Source of the DNA: Minisyncoccota bacterium
GTDB lineage: Bacteria > Patescibacteria > Paceibacteria > UBA9973 > UBA918
Direction: 5' to 3'
Assembly: GCA_021734905.1 (NCBI GenBank)
Contig: JAIPIB010000011.1
Coordinates: 1-15,432, forward strand
DNA length: 15,432 nucleotides
Position numbers and translations under genes: made by a program. The notes beneath the pieces are model-generated. The model worked only from the letters and a program-made list of their open reading frames with translations. It was not told the origin of the DNA and did no database searches. This document shows, piece by piece, positions 1 to 6,471 of this stretch. Numbering within the stretch: the stretch's first letter is position 1; each line of letters starts with the position of its first letter.

Positions 1-27
1 GGTCACTTTGTGACCGAGGCGTCTTTT
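1..27 (+). terminator. Truncated rho-independent terminator at the window edge
   Basis: Bases 1-15 form a perfect 6-bp hairpin (GGTCAC, loop TTT, GTGACC). It is followed by GAGGCGTC and a run of five T. The hairpin starts at base 1, so the left arm probably continues outside the window and pairs with GAGGCGTC. This would end a rightward gene lying to the left and convergent with the pilB-type gene. The core hairpin is symmetrical and could also act on the leftward transcript. The outer pairing is inferred. Confidence 0.55.
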
Positions 28-37
28 TATAGAACAC

Positions 38-1696
38 TTATTCGGATATGTTGTTGTAGAGATCAAGCACACGAGAAACTTCATCGAGTGTAGTAACACC
101 GGCCAGAACCTTGAATATGCCATCCTCCTGCATTGTTGGAATTCCTTGTGACTTCGCTGCTTCTTGTATTGCGCTTTCTCGTGTATCCATAAGGATTGCT
201 TCCTCAAGAGCATCGTCGACACGAATTGCTTCAAAGACACCTATTCTTCCATGATAGCCACTTCCTCCACAGGCGTCACAACCAACTGCATCAAATATCG
301 TATGGATGGCAAGGGGAGTCTTGAGAATGCCTTGAATAAGTTTTTGCTCTTCAGTAGTTATGTCGCGTTCTTTTTTACAATGAGGGCAGAGAATACGAAC
401 AAGACGTTGACCAAGGATGAGGTTGCAAGCACTTCCAATCATCCGTGAATCAACACCAAGGTCGATGAGTCGAGCAAATGCAGCGGCCGCACTGTTCGTA
501 TGAAGTGTTGAGAATACTAAGTGTCCAGTAAGGGCAGCATGGATGGCCGTTTCAGCAACTTCACGATCACGAATTTCACCAATTAAAATAACATCAGGAT
601 CTTGTCGAAGAATGGAACGAAGTCCTTCCTCAAAAGTATATGTTTCAGTTACTTGTGTTTGGACAATTCCAGGGAGTTTATATTCAACAGGATCTTCAAG
701 AGTAATTATTTTAATTTCTGGTGTATGGATTGAAAGGAGGAAAGAGTAGAGTGCTGTCGTTTTTCCGGAACCGGTCGGGCCTGTTGTAATAATTGCGCCA
801 TTTGGGCGGTGAAGTTCCGCAACAACAGTATCGTGTAGTTTTGCGTTAAGTCCAAGATTCTCAAGTTTAAAACTAGATGAATCAGGATCAAGGAGTCTCA
901 TTACCATTGACTCACCGTATGATCCTGGAATGACAGATGATCGAACCTCAACTTGTCTCGTTCCGACCGTAAAGGTGAATCGTCCATCTTGTGCTTCTTT
1001 TCGTACATTGAGCTTCAGTCCAGAGAGAAGCTTTAGTCGAGAGACAATATGCGCAGCTGTTTCTTTTTGAAGGGAACAGATCTCAGCAAGGACACCATCA
1101 AGTCGATACCGAACACGGACGATGGCAGCCTCAGGCTCAATGTGAACATCAGAAGCATTTAATGAAAGGGCTCCCCCAAAAATAACACCAATTGTTTGGC
1201 TTATTCGTGCGACACCATTTTCATTTTGGAGTGCAAAAACTTTTTCGCTTACATCTGACGTTGTTTGAATCTCAGCCGCAAAACGCTTGATTGTCTCAGG
1301 ATCTACATCGAGAACTCCTTGTTTTTGGAGTACTGATTTCTTCATATCGTGATACCGTGACCAGGCAAGCTCTATACTTCCTTGAGAAGCAAGGAAAAAA
1401 ATTGGCGAAAGCCCCAACGCAGTAATTTTTTCGAGGAAGGAGTTAATCTCAGGAGTTTTGGGGTTTTTGATTGCAATAGAAAGATCCTTGTTTCCTCTAG
1501 CGAATATTGCAATACCATCACGACGCGCGTCGACTTCATTCAAGAGTTTGAGGGCATCAGGGTCAATTGGTGTTTCATGGAGATTGACGTATTGAAAGCC
1601 GTATTGGGGAGCCAGTGCGCGAACGAGCTGCTCTTCCTCCTTGTTGTGGAGAGAGTTGAGTCGTGTGTTTGTCAGTGTGTCGTCAAACGTTGTCAT
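38..1696 (-). CDS. pilB: GspE/PilB-family secretion/pilus assembly ATPase
   Basis: This is a 552-residue cytoplasmic hexameric ATPase of the type II secretion / type IV pilus family, which powers polymerisation of pilin-like subunits. The N-terminal ~130 residues resemble an MshEN-type regulatory domain. The core follows, with 'SDVHIEP' and 'VRYRLDGVL' near residues 180-205, Walker A GPTGSGKTT near 305-313, the Asp-box region 'ITLEDPVEY', Walker B 'DPDVILIGEIRD' near 364-375 and a His-box 'TGHLVFSTLHTN'. Two CxxC pairs (CPHC near 436 and CDAC near 472) form the zinc-binding element typical of GspE/PilB. Length and motif order are complete. The gene stands alone here, without pilC, pilT or pilin genes, so PilB versus GspE cannot be decided; PilB is favoured because type IV pili are common in Patescibacteria. 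The start has no Shine-Dalgarno but has an extended -10 six bases upstream. Confidence 0.92.
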   Translation of the reverse strand: MTTFDDTLTNTRLNSLHNKEEEQLVRALAPQYGFQYVNLHETPIDPDALKLLNEVDARRDGIAIFARGNKDLSIAIKNPKTPEINSFLEKITALGLSPIFFLASQGSIELAWSRYHDMKKSVLQKQGVLDVDPETIKRFAAEIQTTSDVSEKVFALQNENGVARISQTIGVIFGGALSLNASDVHIEPEAAIVRVRYRLDGVLAEICSLQKETAAHIVSRLKLLSGLKLNVRKEAQDGRFTFTVGTRQVEVRSSVIPGSYGESMVMRLLDPDSSSFKLENLGLNAKLHDTVVAELHRPNGAIITTGPTGSGKTTALYSFLLSIHTPEIKIITLEDPVEYKLPGIVQTQVTETYTFEEGLRSILRQDPDVILIGEIRDREVAETAIHAALTGHLVFSTLHTNSAAAAFARLIDLGVDSRMIGSACNLILGQRLVRILCPHCKKERDITTEEQKLIQGILKTPLAIHTIFDAVGCDACGGSGYHGRIGVFEAIRVDDALEEAILMDTRESAIQEAAKSQGIPTMQEDGIFKVLAGVTTLDEVSRVLDLYNNISE

Positions 1697-1702
1697 CCTT
1701 AT

Positions 1703-1711
1703 ATGGTAGCA
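1703..1711 (-). promoter_or_regulatory. Extended -10 promoter, leaderless type, for the pilB-like gene
   Basis: Read on the minus strand, TGC-TACCAT lies exactly six bases upstream of the ATG at 1696, so transcription would begin at or within a base or two of the start codon. No good -35 is visible; the TGn extension may compensate. The AAGG next to the ATG is too close to serve as a normal Shine-Dalgarno. The assignment is by pattern only. Confidence 0.45.
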
Positions 1712-1769
1712 CGGTATAAGAAGGGAAATATCAGAAATACACGCATATTTTAAGCCACTGAGGAACTAA

Positions 1770-1797
1770 TTGACAATTAGCACCAAAATGGTATAAT
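1770..1797 (+). promoter_or_regulatory. Consensus sigma70 promoter of the small lipoprotein gene
   Basis: TTGACA at 1770-1775 and TATAAT at 1792-1797 both match the consensus perfectly, with a 16-base spacer. Transcription should start near 1804, giving a leader of about 20 bases that carries a Shine-Dalgarno. This is the strongest promoter in the window. Confidence 0.85.
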
Positions 1798-1814
1798 AAA
1801 TAAAGGTAAACAAC

Positions 1815-1820
1815 GGAGGA
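1815..1820 (+). promoter_or_regulatory. Shine-Dalgarno GGAGGA deciding the lipoprotein start
   Basis: GGAGGA ends four bases before the ATG at 1825. The possible GTG start at 1822 is too close to it and the ATG at 1831 is ten bases away, so 1825 is the best-placed start. Confidence 0.75.
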
Positions 1821-1824
1821 AGTG

Positions 1825-2097
1825 ATGAAAATGAATATTTTGATTGGGGCACTCTTGGTCATTTTTTTGCCAGGATGCGTAACCTTCAATGTTCAGCACA
1901 AAACAGTGTTGCAGAACATTGATCCACATCCGACTGTTCGGGTGGTCAAGGTCACCAGAATAGAGACCGAACGGGGGGTGAAGGTCGTTAAGACCCTAGT
2001 AATCAGGAGACCCGCCCCTTATGTAGTGGAAGATGTTTTTCACTATCACGTTGGGGCCGGCATCTCCTCCTCACCAAGAGGAAGAAGATGGCGGTGA
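1825..2097 (+). CDS. Small putative lipoprotein
   Basis: This is a 90-residue exported protein of no recognised family. The N-terminus (MKMNILIGALLVIFLPGC) is a short type II signal peptide with the lipobox LPGC, putting the lipid-modified cysteine at residue 18; proline at -2 is less usual than A, S or T. The mature part is about 70 residues, with a V/R/T/K-rich stretch (residues ~37-62), 'HYHVG' and a basic tail SSPRGRRWR. It should sit on the outer face of the cytoplasmic membrane. The gene is monocistronic with its own strong promoter, SD and terminator, and it looks richer in G and C than many neighbours. The Lnt-like enzyme at 9586-11157 could in principle acylate it; that link is inference. 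Confidence 0.7.
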   Translation: MKMNILIGALLVIFLPGCVTFNVQHKTVLQNIDPHPTVRVVKVTRIETERGVKVVKTLVIRRPAPYVVEDVFHYHVGAGISSSPRGRRWR

Positions 2098-2110
2098 AGA
2101 TGGGACAAAT

Positions 2111-2155
2111 AAGGCCGGTTTCTCCGGAATTTATTCCAGAGAAACCGGCCTTTTA
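2111..2155 (+). terminator. Strong rho-independent terminator after the lipoprotein gene
   Basis: A perfect 14-bp stem (2111-2124 with 2139-2152) is followed after one mismatch by a further 4 bp (GGAA/TTCC). The T-run begins inside the right arm. It lies 13 bases after the stop codon. The A-rich left flank means it could also work leftward. Confidence 0.88.
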
Positions 2156-2246
2156 CTATTGGTTCTTGAATAAAGATGGCAACAAAAACAAAACTTTAAT
2201 ACCCTCATCGATTCGATTGGGGGTGTTCGTCACAACATCTCTACAG

Positions 2247-2255
2247 TGGTAGAAT
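2247..2255 (+). promoter_or_regulatory. Extended -10 promoter, leaderless type, for tsaE
   Basis: TGG-TAGAAT ends six bases before the ATG at 2262. There is no recognisable Shine-Dalgarno between them and no good -35. The spacing predicts a transcript starting at the A of the start codon. Confidence 0.5.
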
Positions 2256-2261
2256 GCATCT

Positions 2262-2702
2262 ATGAAAACTAGACGAATCTCGATCCTTGCTGAGCTTAAC
2301 GAGGTTGCAAAAGAAGTCCTTGCTCTCTGTGGTAAAAAAGACGGAGCAGCAGTGATAGGACTCAGTGGGGATTTGGGTGTTGGGAAGACTGCGTTTACAA
2401 AAGAGATTGCACACGTCCTTAAAATTCAAGAAGAGATAACAAGTCCAACCTTTGTTATCATGAAATCGTACGCTATTCGTGAGCACCCTTTTTTTAAGAC
2501 ACTGATACATATTGATGCATACCGGATAGAGACAGATGACGAAATGCGAGTTCTCGATTTTGGTGGTTTACTCACTGATGCAACAAAGCTTATCTGTATT
2601 GAGTGGCCAGAAAATATTCAGGAACTTTTACCAAAAGATATGTGTGTAGTTTCTTTTATATTGAACAAAGATGAGACTCGCGATATTACCTATGGCACGT
2701 AA
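2262..2702 (+). CDS. tsaE: tRNA t6A biosynthesis ATPase TsaE
   Basis: This is a 146-residue P-loop ATPase of the TsaE (YjeE) family, which supports the TsaBD complex in threonylcarbamoylation of A37 in ANN-decoding tRNAs. The Walker A GDLGVGKT is at residues 36-43. The family motif SPTF is at 61-64, HIDAYR at 83-88 and EWPEN at 114-118, so all hallmark blocks are present. Length is typical. It is the first gene of a run with polA and a holA-like gene, and its 3' end overlaps the start of polA, suggesting co-translation. tsaB, tsaC and tsaD are not in the window. Confidence 0.93.
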   Translation: MKTRRISILAELNEVAKEVLALCGKKDGAAVIGLSGDLGVGKTAFTKEIAHVLKIQEEITSPTFVIMKSYAIREHPFFKTLIHIDAYRIETDDEMRVLDFGGLLTDATKLICIEWPENIQELLPKDMCVVSFILNKDETRDITYGT

Positions 2703-5085
2703 AAAAGAAAAAACAGAAGCATATTCTAAAACACTCGTGCTTCTTGATGCTCATGCTATTTTGCACCGAGCGTACCACGCGCTTCCAGACTTCACGTCTC
2801 CAACAGGAGAACCAACAGGAGCTTTGTATGGTGTTGTAGCGATGCTCCTTAAAATCGTTGAGGAACTTAAACCTGATTACATTGTTGCCTGTTATGACCT
2901 TCCCGAGCCAACATACCGACATGAGGTGTATAAGGAATATAAAGCCGGACGTGCAAAGACCGACGACTCCCTCATTGCCCAAATTAACCGGTCGCGTGAT
3001 ATTTTTGAAGCGTTTGGAATCCCTATATATGCGCATGCCGGTTTCGAAGCGGACGACATTCTCGGCACCATTGTTGAGCAGACCAAAAACAATGCCGAGC
3101 TCCGCGTCATTATTGCATCAGGTGACATGGATACCTTACAGCTCATTGATGGTTCAAAAGTCCTCGTCTATACTCTCAAGAAAGGGATTAACGATACAGT
3201 TCTCTATGATGAATCGGGTGTTATGGGGAGGTTTGGATTCGGCCCATCACAGGTCGCTGATTACAAAGGGCTTCGAGGAGACCCGTCCGACAATATTCCG
3301 GGGATAAAGGGTGTTGGAGAAAAAACAGCGACAGACCTTATTGTTCGCTTCAAAACAATTGAGGGGATTTATGCAGCTCTCAAGAAAGGAGATGATAAAC
3401 TCCGTGAAGCAGGAGTTAAAGAACGAATGATAGAGCTACTGAAAGCAAATGAAGAAGAAGCACAGTTTTCAAAGATGCTTGCAACAATTAGGCGAGATGC
3501 ACCAGTAACTTTTTCACTTCCCGAAAAAACGTGGAGAGACGATCTTGATGTTGAGAAAATATTGGTACTTTTTGCGGAGCTTGGTTTCAGAACACTCGCA
3601 ACAAGAGTCCAAAATCTGTTCAACACTTCTATCCCTGAAGTAAATCCACCGGAAATAGAAATCCCAGAAAAAAACTTACGAGAAACTGGCTTAGCGCTCT
3701 GGCTTCTTTCTTCAGACACAACAAACCCAACACAGGACGACATAATGCAGTATGGACGGGCTCATTCGCTAACAACATTTTCTGAAATAGAAGAGCACAC
3801 TCAAAAAGAAATTAAAGAACAGCACCTTGAGCGAGTATATTTTGAAATAGAGATCCCGCTTATGCAGGTACTTCGTGAAATGGAGAAAACAGGAATTTGT
3901 ATCGACGTTGTCCATTTGAAAAAACTCTCTAAAAAAATTCATACAGAGCTCGAGAAACTCGAAAAAGTTATGTACGAGCTAGCGGGTACAGAGTTTAATA
4001 TTAATTCTCCGAAGCAACTTGGAGAAATTCTTTATGACACGCTGGGATTGAAGCCAAAAAACCAAAAACGCACAGCAACAGGGCAACGATCGACACGTGA
4101 ATCGGAGCTCGAAAAACTTCTCGGCACACACCCTATCATTGAAAGTATTTTGCGGTATCGAGAAATTCAAAAACTTGTATCAACATACATTGATCCAATC
4201 CCAACACTCGTGAAGGAGGATGGGCGAATTCATACGACCTTTCTTCAGGCAGGAACGACAACAGGGAGAATGGCTTCAAAGGACCCAAATATTCAAAATA
4301 TTCCTGTACGAACGGCTGAGGGGAGACAAATCAGAAAAGCGTTTGTTGCAGCACAAGGGTATACACTTGTCGCGATAGACTATTCTCAGGTGGAATTACG
4401 CGTCGCTGCATTTCTTTCTGGAGACAAAAAATTAATAGAGATTTTCAAGAATGGCGAAGACGCCCACCAAGGAGTTGCTGCCAGGGTCTTTAATGTTGAA
4501 CTCTCTGAGGTTACTTCCGATATGCGAAGGCAAGCTAAAGTTATTAACTTCGGTATTTTGTATGGTATGGGAGTTAATGCTCTCAAAACAAACCTTGGTG
4601 AAGGGGCTACTCGAGCTGAAGCACAAGAGTTTTTTAACGCGTACTTCAATACGTTTACACGACTTGCAGAATATCTCGAAGAGACGAAGGCATTCGCTCG
4701 GGCACATGGCTACACAGAGACATATTTTGGTCGAAGGAGACATTTTCCTGGAATGAATGCAGGAGCTCCTTTTATTCGTGCACAAGCAGAACGCATGGCA
4801 ATAAATGCACCAGTACAAGGAACATCAGCTGATGTTATCCGAATCGCTATGAACCGTATTCACGAATACATACAAAAGGGAAAACTCGAGAAGGATGTAC
4901 ACATGATGTTGCAAGTACATGACGAATTGGTCTTTGAGATTAAGACGACGAAGGTTTCTCAAATTGCTCCAAAACTGAAGGTCTGTATGGAAGAAGTTCT
5001 CCCTCTGTCTGAAACGTGCGGAGTACCATTAATCGCTGATGTCAAAATCGGTCAAAATTGGGATGAAATGGTAAAGATGCCATAA
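2692..5085 (+). CDS. polA: DNA polymerase I without a working proofreading domain
   Basis: This is a family A polymerase for Okazaki-fragment processing and repair. Counting from the ATG at 2692 (797 aa), residues ~10-290 are the 5'-nuclease/flap domain, with FEADDILGT near 118, GDMDTLQL near 144 and the helix-hairpin-helix 'GDPSDNIPGIKGVGEKTA' near 196-213. The polymerase domain has motif A DYSQVELR near 563, motif B 'RRQAKVINFGILYG' near 612 and motif C 'MLQVHDELVFE' near 739. The 3'-5' exonuclease domain is reduced to about 50-75 residues around 320-370, and no DEDD residues are visible, so proofreading is predicted absent. An upstream in-frame ATG at 2671 would add seven residues; 2692 gives the basic MARKKEK start and the shorter overlap with tsaE (11 bases). 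Neither start has a Shine-Dalgarno. Confidence 0.95.
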   Translation: MARKKEKTEAYSKTLVLLDAHAILHRAYHALPDFTSPTGEPTGALYGVVAMLLKIVEELKPDYIVACYDLPEPTYRHEVYKEYKAGRAKTDDSLIAQINRSRDIFEAFGIPIYAHAGFEADDILGTIVEQTKNNAELRVIIASGDMDTLQLIDGSKVLVYTLKKGINDTVLYDESGVMGRFGFGPSQVADYKGLRGDPSDNIPGIKGVGEKTATDLIVRFKTIEGIYAALKKGDDKLREAGVKERMIELLKANEEEAQFSKMLATIRRDAPVTFSLPEKTWRDDLDVEKILVLFAELGFRTLATRVQNLFNTSIPEVNPPEIEIPEKNLRETGLALWLLSSDTTNPTQDDIMQYGRAHSLTTFSEIEEHTQKEIKEQHLERVYFEIEIPLMQVLREMEKTGICIDVVHLKKLSKKIHTELEKLEKVMYELAGTEFNINSPKQLGEILYDTLGLKPKNQKRTATGQRSTRESELEKLLGTHPIIESILRYREIQKLVSTYIDPIPTLVKEDGRIHTTFLQAGTTTGRMASKDPNIQNIPVRTAEGRQIRKAFVAAQGYTLVAIDYSQVELRVAAFLSGDKKLIEIFKNGEDAHQGVAARVFNVELSEVTSDMRRQAKVINFGILYGMGVNALKTNLGEGATRAEAQEFFNAYFNTFTRLAEYLEETKAFARAHGYTETYFGRRRHFPGMNAGAPFIRAQAERMAINAPVQGTSADVIRIAMNRIHEYIQKGKLEKDVHMMLQVHDELVFEIKTTKVSQIAPKLKVCMEEVLPLSETCGVPLIADVKIGQNWDEMVKMP

Positions 5086-5091
5086 TATAAT
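5086..5091 (+). promoter_or_regulatory. Possible internal leaderless promoter for the holA-like gene
   Basis: A perfect TATAAT starts at the base after the polA stop codon and ends seven bases before the ATG at 5099. No Shine-Dalgarno is present in the gap and no clear -35 is seen at 16-18 bases. It could add an internal transcription start within the operon. Confidence 0.4.
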
Positions 5092-5098
5092 AACTAGT

Positions 5099-5800
5099 AT
5101 GTTATACGTGTATTTTGGAAATGATGTAACAGGAGTGCGACAGAAAGCGCTAGCGTTTATCAATAAGCTCGATGAAAGCGGTTCTTCTGTAACTCACATA
5201 ACTTCAGACCTCTACCATGAGGGAATTCTTAGTGATTGTGCACAAGGAGAATCACTCTTTGGTGAACAACAAATAGTTCTTATTGACACTCCGTCTGATG
5301 AAGTCACTGTTTTTGATTCAGTCTTCTCACAGCTCGAATTGCTCGGTACATCAAAGAATCACTTTGTTCTCATTGAGGGAGTGCTAAACGCTGCACATAA
5401 GAAAAAAGTACAAGCGCACGCCACAACAAATGAAGAATTAACTGCTGAAAAAAAAGAGCGATTTAACGCGTTTCTTCTCACCGATGCACTTATAAATCGC
5501 GATAAAAAATCACTTTGGTTTCTACTTGCTAAAGCGAAAGAGGAAGGGCTTACCAATGAAGAAATTATTGGAGTTTTATTTTGGCAGGTTAAAATATTAC
5601 GTCTCGCAAGCCTCACAAAAAGTGCTGAAGAAGCAGGACAAAAACAATTCGTGTACAACAAGGCAAAGCGCGCACTGGGTAATTTTAAAAAAGGGGAGAT
5701 TGATGAAATATCCCGCACATTACTCTCGATATACCATGATGACCATCTAGGGAAAAGGGATGCTGGTTTGAAATTGGAACAGTGGGTGTTGGGGATGTAG
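5099..5800 (+). CDS. holA: DNA polymerase III delta-subunit-like protein (HolA-like)
   Basis: This is a 233-residue protein resembling the clamp-loader delta subunit, which opens the sliding clamp. The start 'MLYVYFGND' with a following helix is the typical delta N-terminus. 'GESLFGEQQIVLID' (residues ~50-63) and 'KNHFVLIEG' resemble the strands of the AAA+-like domain, which in delta does not need a Walker A. The C-terminal helical part ('FWQVKILRLA', 'YNKAKRALGNFKKGEIDEISRTLLSIYHDDHLGK') matches the collar-domain pattern. It is about 100 residues shorter than well-studied delta subunits, so the assignment rests on fold-like pattern and on the operon with polA. It begins 13 bases after polA. 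Delta-prime cannot be fully excluded but is less likely. Confidence 0.75.
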   Translation: MLYVYFGNDVTGVRQKALAFINKLDESGSSVTHITSDLYHEGILSDCAQGESLFGEQQIVLIDTPSDEVTVFDSVFSQLELLGTSKNHFVLIEGVLNAAHKKKVQAHATTNEELTAEKKERFNAFLLTDALINRDKKSLWFLLAKAKEEGLTNEEIIGVLFWQVKILRLASLTKSAEEAGQKQFVYNKAKRALGNFKKGEIDEISRTLLSIYHDDHLGKRDAGLKLEQWVLGM

Positions 5801-5816
5801 GAGGCATTTAAAATTT

Positions 5817-5836
5817 CTCACAAAGTTTTCGATCCC
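5817..5836 (+). repeat. Degenerate repeat copy a (CTCACAA...TTCGATCCC)
   Basis: CTCACAAAGTTTTCGATCCC is one of three related 20-base blocks; the others are at 6173-6192 and 6325-6344. The shared TTCGATCCC is the T-loop and 3' T-stem strand of the nearby tRNA-Lys, but on the opposite strand to that gene. Confidence 0.55.
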
Positions 5837-5954
5837 AAATACATACCTCACTATCGTCACAAGTCTCTAATTACTTTTCTGCGCTTCACGTGAAAAGATA
5901 ATAAGAGCTCCCGACCCCAGCTCATTTGTTCGTAAACTCACATCATTCCGCCTC

Positions 5955-6036
5955 GGACAAGCGCCGCAGGCAAACTGCTTTGCCTGCTAAGAAAAAGCAC
6001 AGTTTAATTAAACTGTGCTTTTTCTTACGCTTGTCC
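5955..6036. repeat. Compound inverted repeat predicted to fold as a three-way junction
   Basis: The outer arms GGACAAGCG (5955-5963) and CGCTTGTCC (6028-6036) are perfectly complementary. They enclose a 9-bp hairpin (GCAGGCAAA, loop CTGC, TTTGCCTGC; 5966-5987) and a 40-base perfect palindrome (5988-6027). Only two bases (5964-5965) are unpaired at the junction. The right arm runs into a tRNA-3'-end-like segment. Confidence 0.8.
5988..6027. repeat. 40-base perfect palindrome, possible terminator
   Basis: The left 20 bases (TAAGAAAAAGCACAGTTTAA) are the exact reverse complement of the right 20, so as RNA it would form about 18 bp closed by AATT. The arms end in TTTTTCTTA on either strand, so it could act as a bidirectional terminator for the tsaE-polA-holA operon from the left. 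Distance from the holA stop (about 190 bases) makes that role uncertain. Confidence 0.8.
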
Positions 6037-6050
6037 GCCCACTAAGGATC
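6034..6050 (-). repeat. Copy of the tRNA-Lys 3' end
   Basis: Read on the plus strand, TCCGCCCACTAAGGATC matches the 3' end of the intact tRNA-Lys (TCCGCCCACTAGGGATC at 6399-6415) with one difference, in the same orientation. The adjoining bases also resemble the tRNA flank (GCTTG versus GCAAG). It is either a remnant of a duplicated tRNA end or an attachment-site-like repeat. Confidence 0.7.
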
Positions 6051-6121
6051 TTTCATTACATGAACGGTTCAGGTTGTATGATATTTTCCTTCAGAAAATC
6101 TCGGCTTACAAACGAATGAGT

Positions 6122-6146
6122 GAAATAGAAAATCATTTTCTATTTC
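6122..6146. repeat. Inverted repeat, 12-base arms
   Basis: GAAATAGAAAAT (6122-6133) and ATTTTCTATTTC (6135-6146) are exact reverse complements separated by one base. They would give a 10-bp AT-rich hairpin with an ATCAT loop. No function is assigned. Confidence 0.75.
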
Positions 6147-6172
6147 CGAATGAGCGCAGTAAGGAAGCCCTG

Positions 6173-6192
6173 CTTACAACCTTTTCGATCTC
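6173..6192 (+). repeat. Degenerate repeat copy b (CTTACAA...TTCGATCTC)
   Basis: This is the second copy of the 20-base block seen at 5817 and 6325, with more changes (CTTACAACCTTTTCGATCTC). It is followed by a GCACAGTC/GACTGTGC hairpin at 6197-6217, just as copy c is followed by a GC-rich hairpin. Confidence 0.45.
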
Positions 6193-6196
6193 TAAC

Positions 6197-6217
6197 GCAC
6201 AGTCCCCCAGACTGTGC
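6197..6217. repeat. Perfect 8-bp hairpin GCACAGTC/GACTGTGC
   Basis: The arms at 6197-6204 and 6210-6217 are perfectly complementary around the loop CCCCA. The arm shares GCACAGT with the core of the large palindrome at 5988-6027, suggesting related repeat units. Confidence 0.7.
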
Positions 6218-6265
6218 TGTGGGCATTCATATTTTCACTTCGTTCAAGAAGTCCTATAGGGAATC

Positions 6266-6280
6266 GGTCATTACATGACC
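6266..6280. repeat. Hairpin GGTCAT-TAC-ATGACC
   Basis: This is a 6-bp stem around TAC. The same central CATTACATG occurs in a 5-bp version at 6052-6064 (TTCAT-TAC-ATGAA). Each copy follows a tRNA-3'-end-like segment (6034-6050, and a more eroded one near 6250-6265), supporting a repeated module. Confidence 0.6.
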
Positions 6281-6286
6281 AGTATA

Positions 6287-6333
6287 CCTTGTGGGTATTT
6301 TTGTTCGCTTCACTCCAAATATTCCTCACAAGG
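6287..6333. repeat. Stem-loop with 7-bp outer stem CCTTGTG/CACAAGG
   Basis: CCTTGTG (6287-6293) pairs perfectly with CACAAGG (6327-6333). GG and TATTT inside the left arm can pair with AAATA and CC on the right with a small bulge. The right arm overlaps repeat copy c. Confidence 0.55.
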
Positions 6334-6362
6334 TCTTCGATCCCTAGTGGGTGGACTCGCAT
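6325..6362 (+). pseudogene. Inverted partial copy of tRNA-Lys (3' third)
   Basis: Starting at AAGGTC (6330-6335), this plus-strand segment matches the tRNA-Lys gene from its variable loop through the discriminator and into the flank (ending GCA). One side of the T-stem (CTAGG) is missing and there are two substitutions, in the acceptor (GGGTGG for GGGCGG) and in the flank. It lies on the opposite strand to the real gene, so the two form a long inverted repeat around the terminator hairpin at 6366-6392. It is too short to be a functional tRNA. Confidence 0.7.
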
Positions 6363-6365
6363 TAA

Positions 6366-6392
6366 GAAACCCCGACAAATTGTCGGGGTTTC
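6366..6392 (-). terminator. Terminator-like hairpin after tRNA-Lys
   Basis: An 11-bp perfect stem (6366-6376 with 6382-6392, containing CCCCGAC/GTCGGGG) with a 5-base loop lies seven bases past the tRNA 3' end. On the minus strand it is followed by TTAAT rather than a long U-run, so termination strength is uncertain. Confidence 0.65.
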
Positions 6393-6398
6393 TGCAAG

Positions 6399-6471
6399 TC
6401 CGCCCACTAGGGATCGAACCTAGGACCTTCTCCTTAAAAGGGAGCTGCTCTACCAGCTGAGCTATGGGCGG
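6399..6471 (-). tRNA. tRNA-Lys (anticodon TTT)
   Basis: The minus strand folds into a full 73-base cloverleaf. The acceptor is CCGCCCA/TGGGCGG. The D arm is GCTC/GAGC with loop AGCTGGTA. The anticodon loop is CTTTTAA, with anticodon TTT at plus positions 6436-6438. The T arm is CTAGG-TTCGATC-CCTAG and the discriminator is A. The anticodon stem GCTCC/GGAGA has a G27-A43 mismatch at its base. CCA is not encoded (CTT follows), so the end must be added after transcription. The gene has a promoter just upstream and a terminator-like hairpin downstream. Confidence 0.96.

Larger units (their letters stand above)
5801..6398. other. Hairpin-rich non-coding region with tRNA 3'-end relics
   Basis: About 600 bases between the holA-like gene and tRNA-Lys hold no convincing gene; the few short open frames overlap inverted repeats and have no start signal. 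The stretch is full of palindromes. These include TTCACGTGAA at 5885-5894, CTTTTC/GAAAAG at 5874-5897, GAGCT/AGCTC at 5905-5923, a compound structure at 5955-6036 and hairpins at 6052-6064, 6122-6146, 6197-6217, 6266-6280, 6287-6333 and 6366-6392. Pieces resembling the tRNA-Lys 3' end occur in alternating orientation. It may be a decayed mobile or repeat element, or a structured non-coding RNA. Confidence 0.7.

Noticed and set aside
1822..1824. GTG at 1822 as the lipoprotein start
   Set aside because: It is only one base from the Shine-Dalgarno. The ATG at 1825 is better placed.
6061..6071. TGAAC-G-GTTCA as a separate hairpin
   Set aside because: A one-base loop is not feasible and the left arm is shared with the TTCAT-TAC-ATGAA hairpin.
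5801..6398. CRISPR array
   Set aside because: The repeats are unequal, degenerate, in alternating orientation and irregularly spaced. No cas gene is nearby.
6074..6460. Several 61-71 codon open frames over the repeat region and tRNA
   Set aside because: They run through hairpins and the tRNA gene, have no Shine-Dalgarno or promoter-like start and no protein-like composition.
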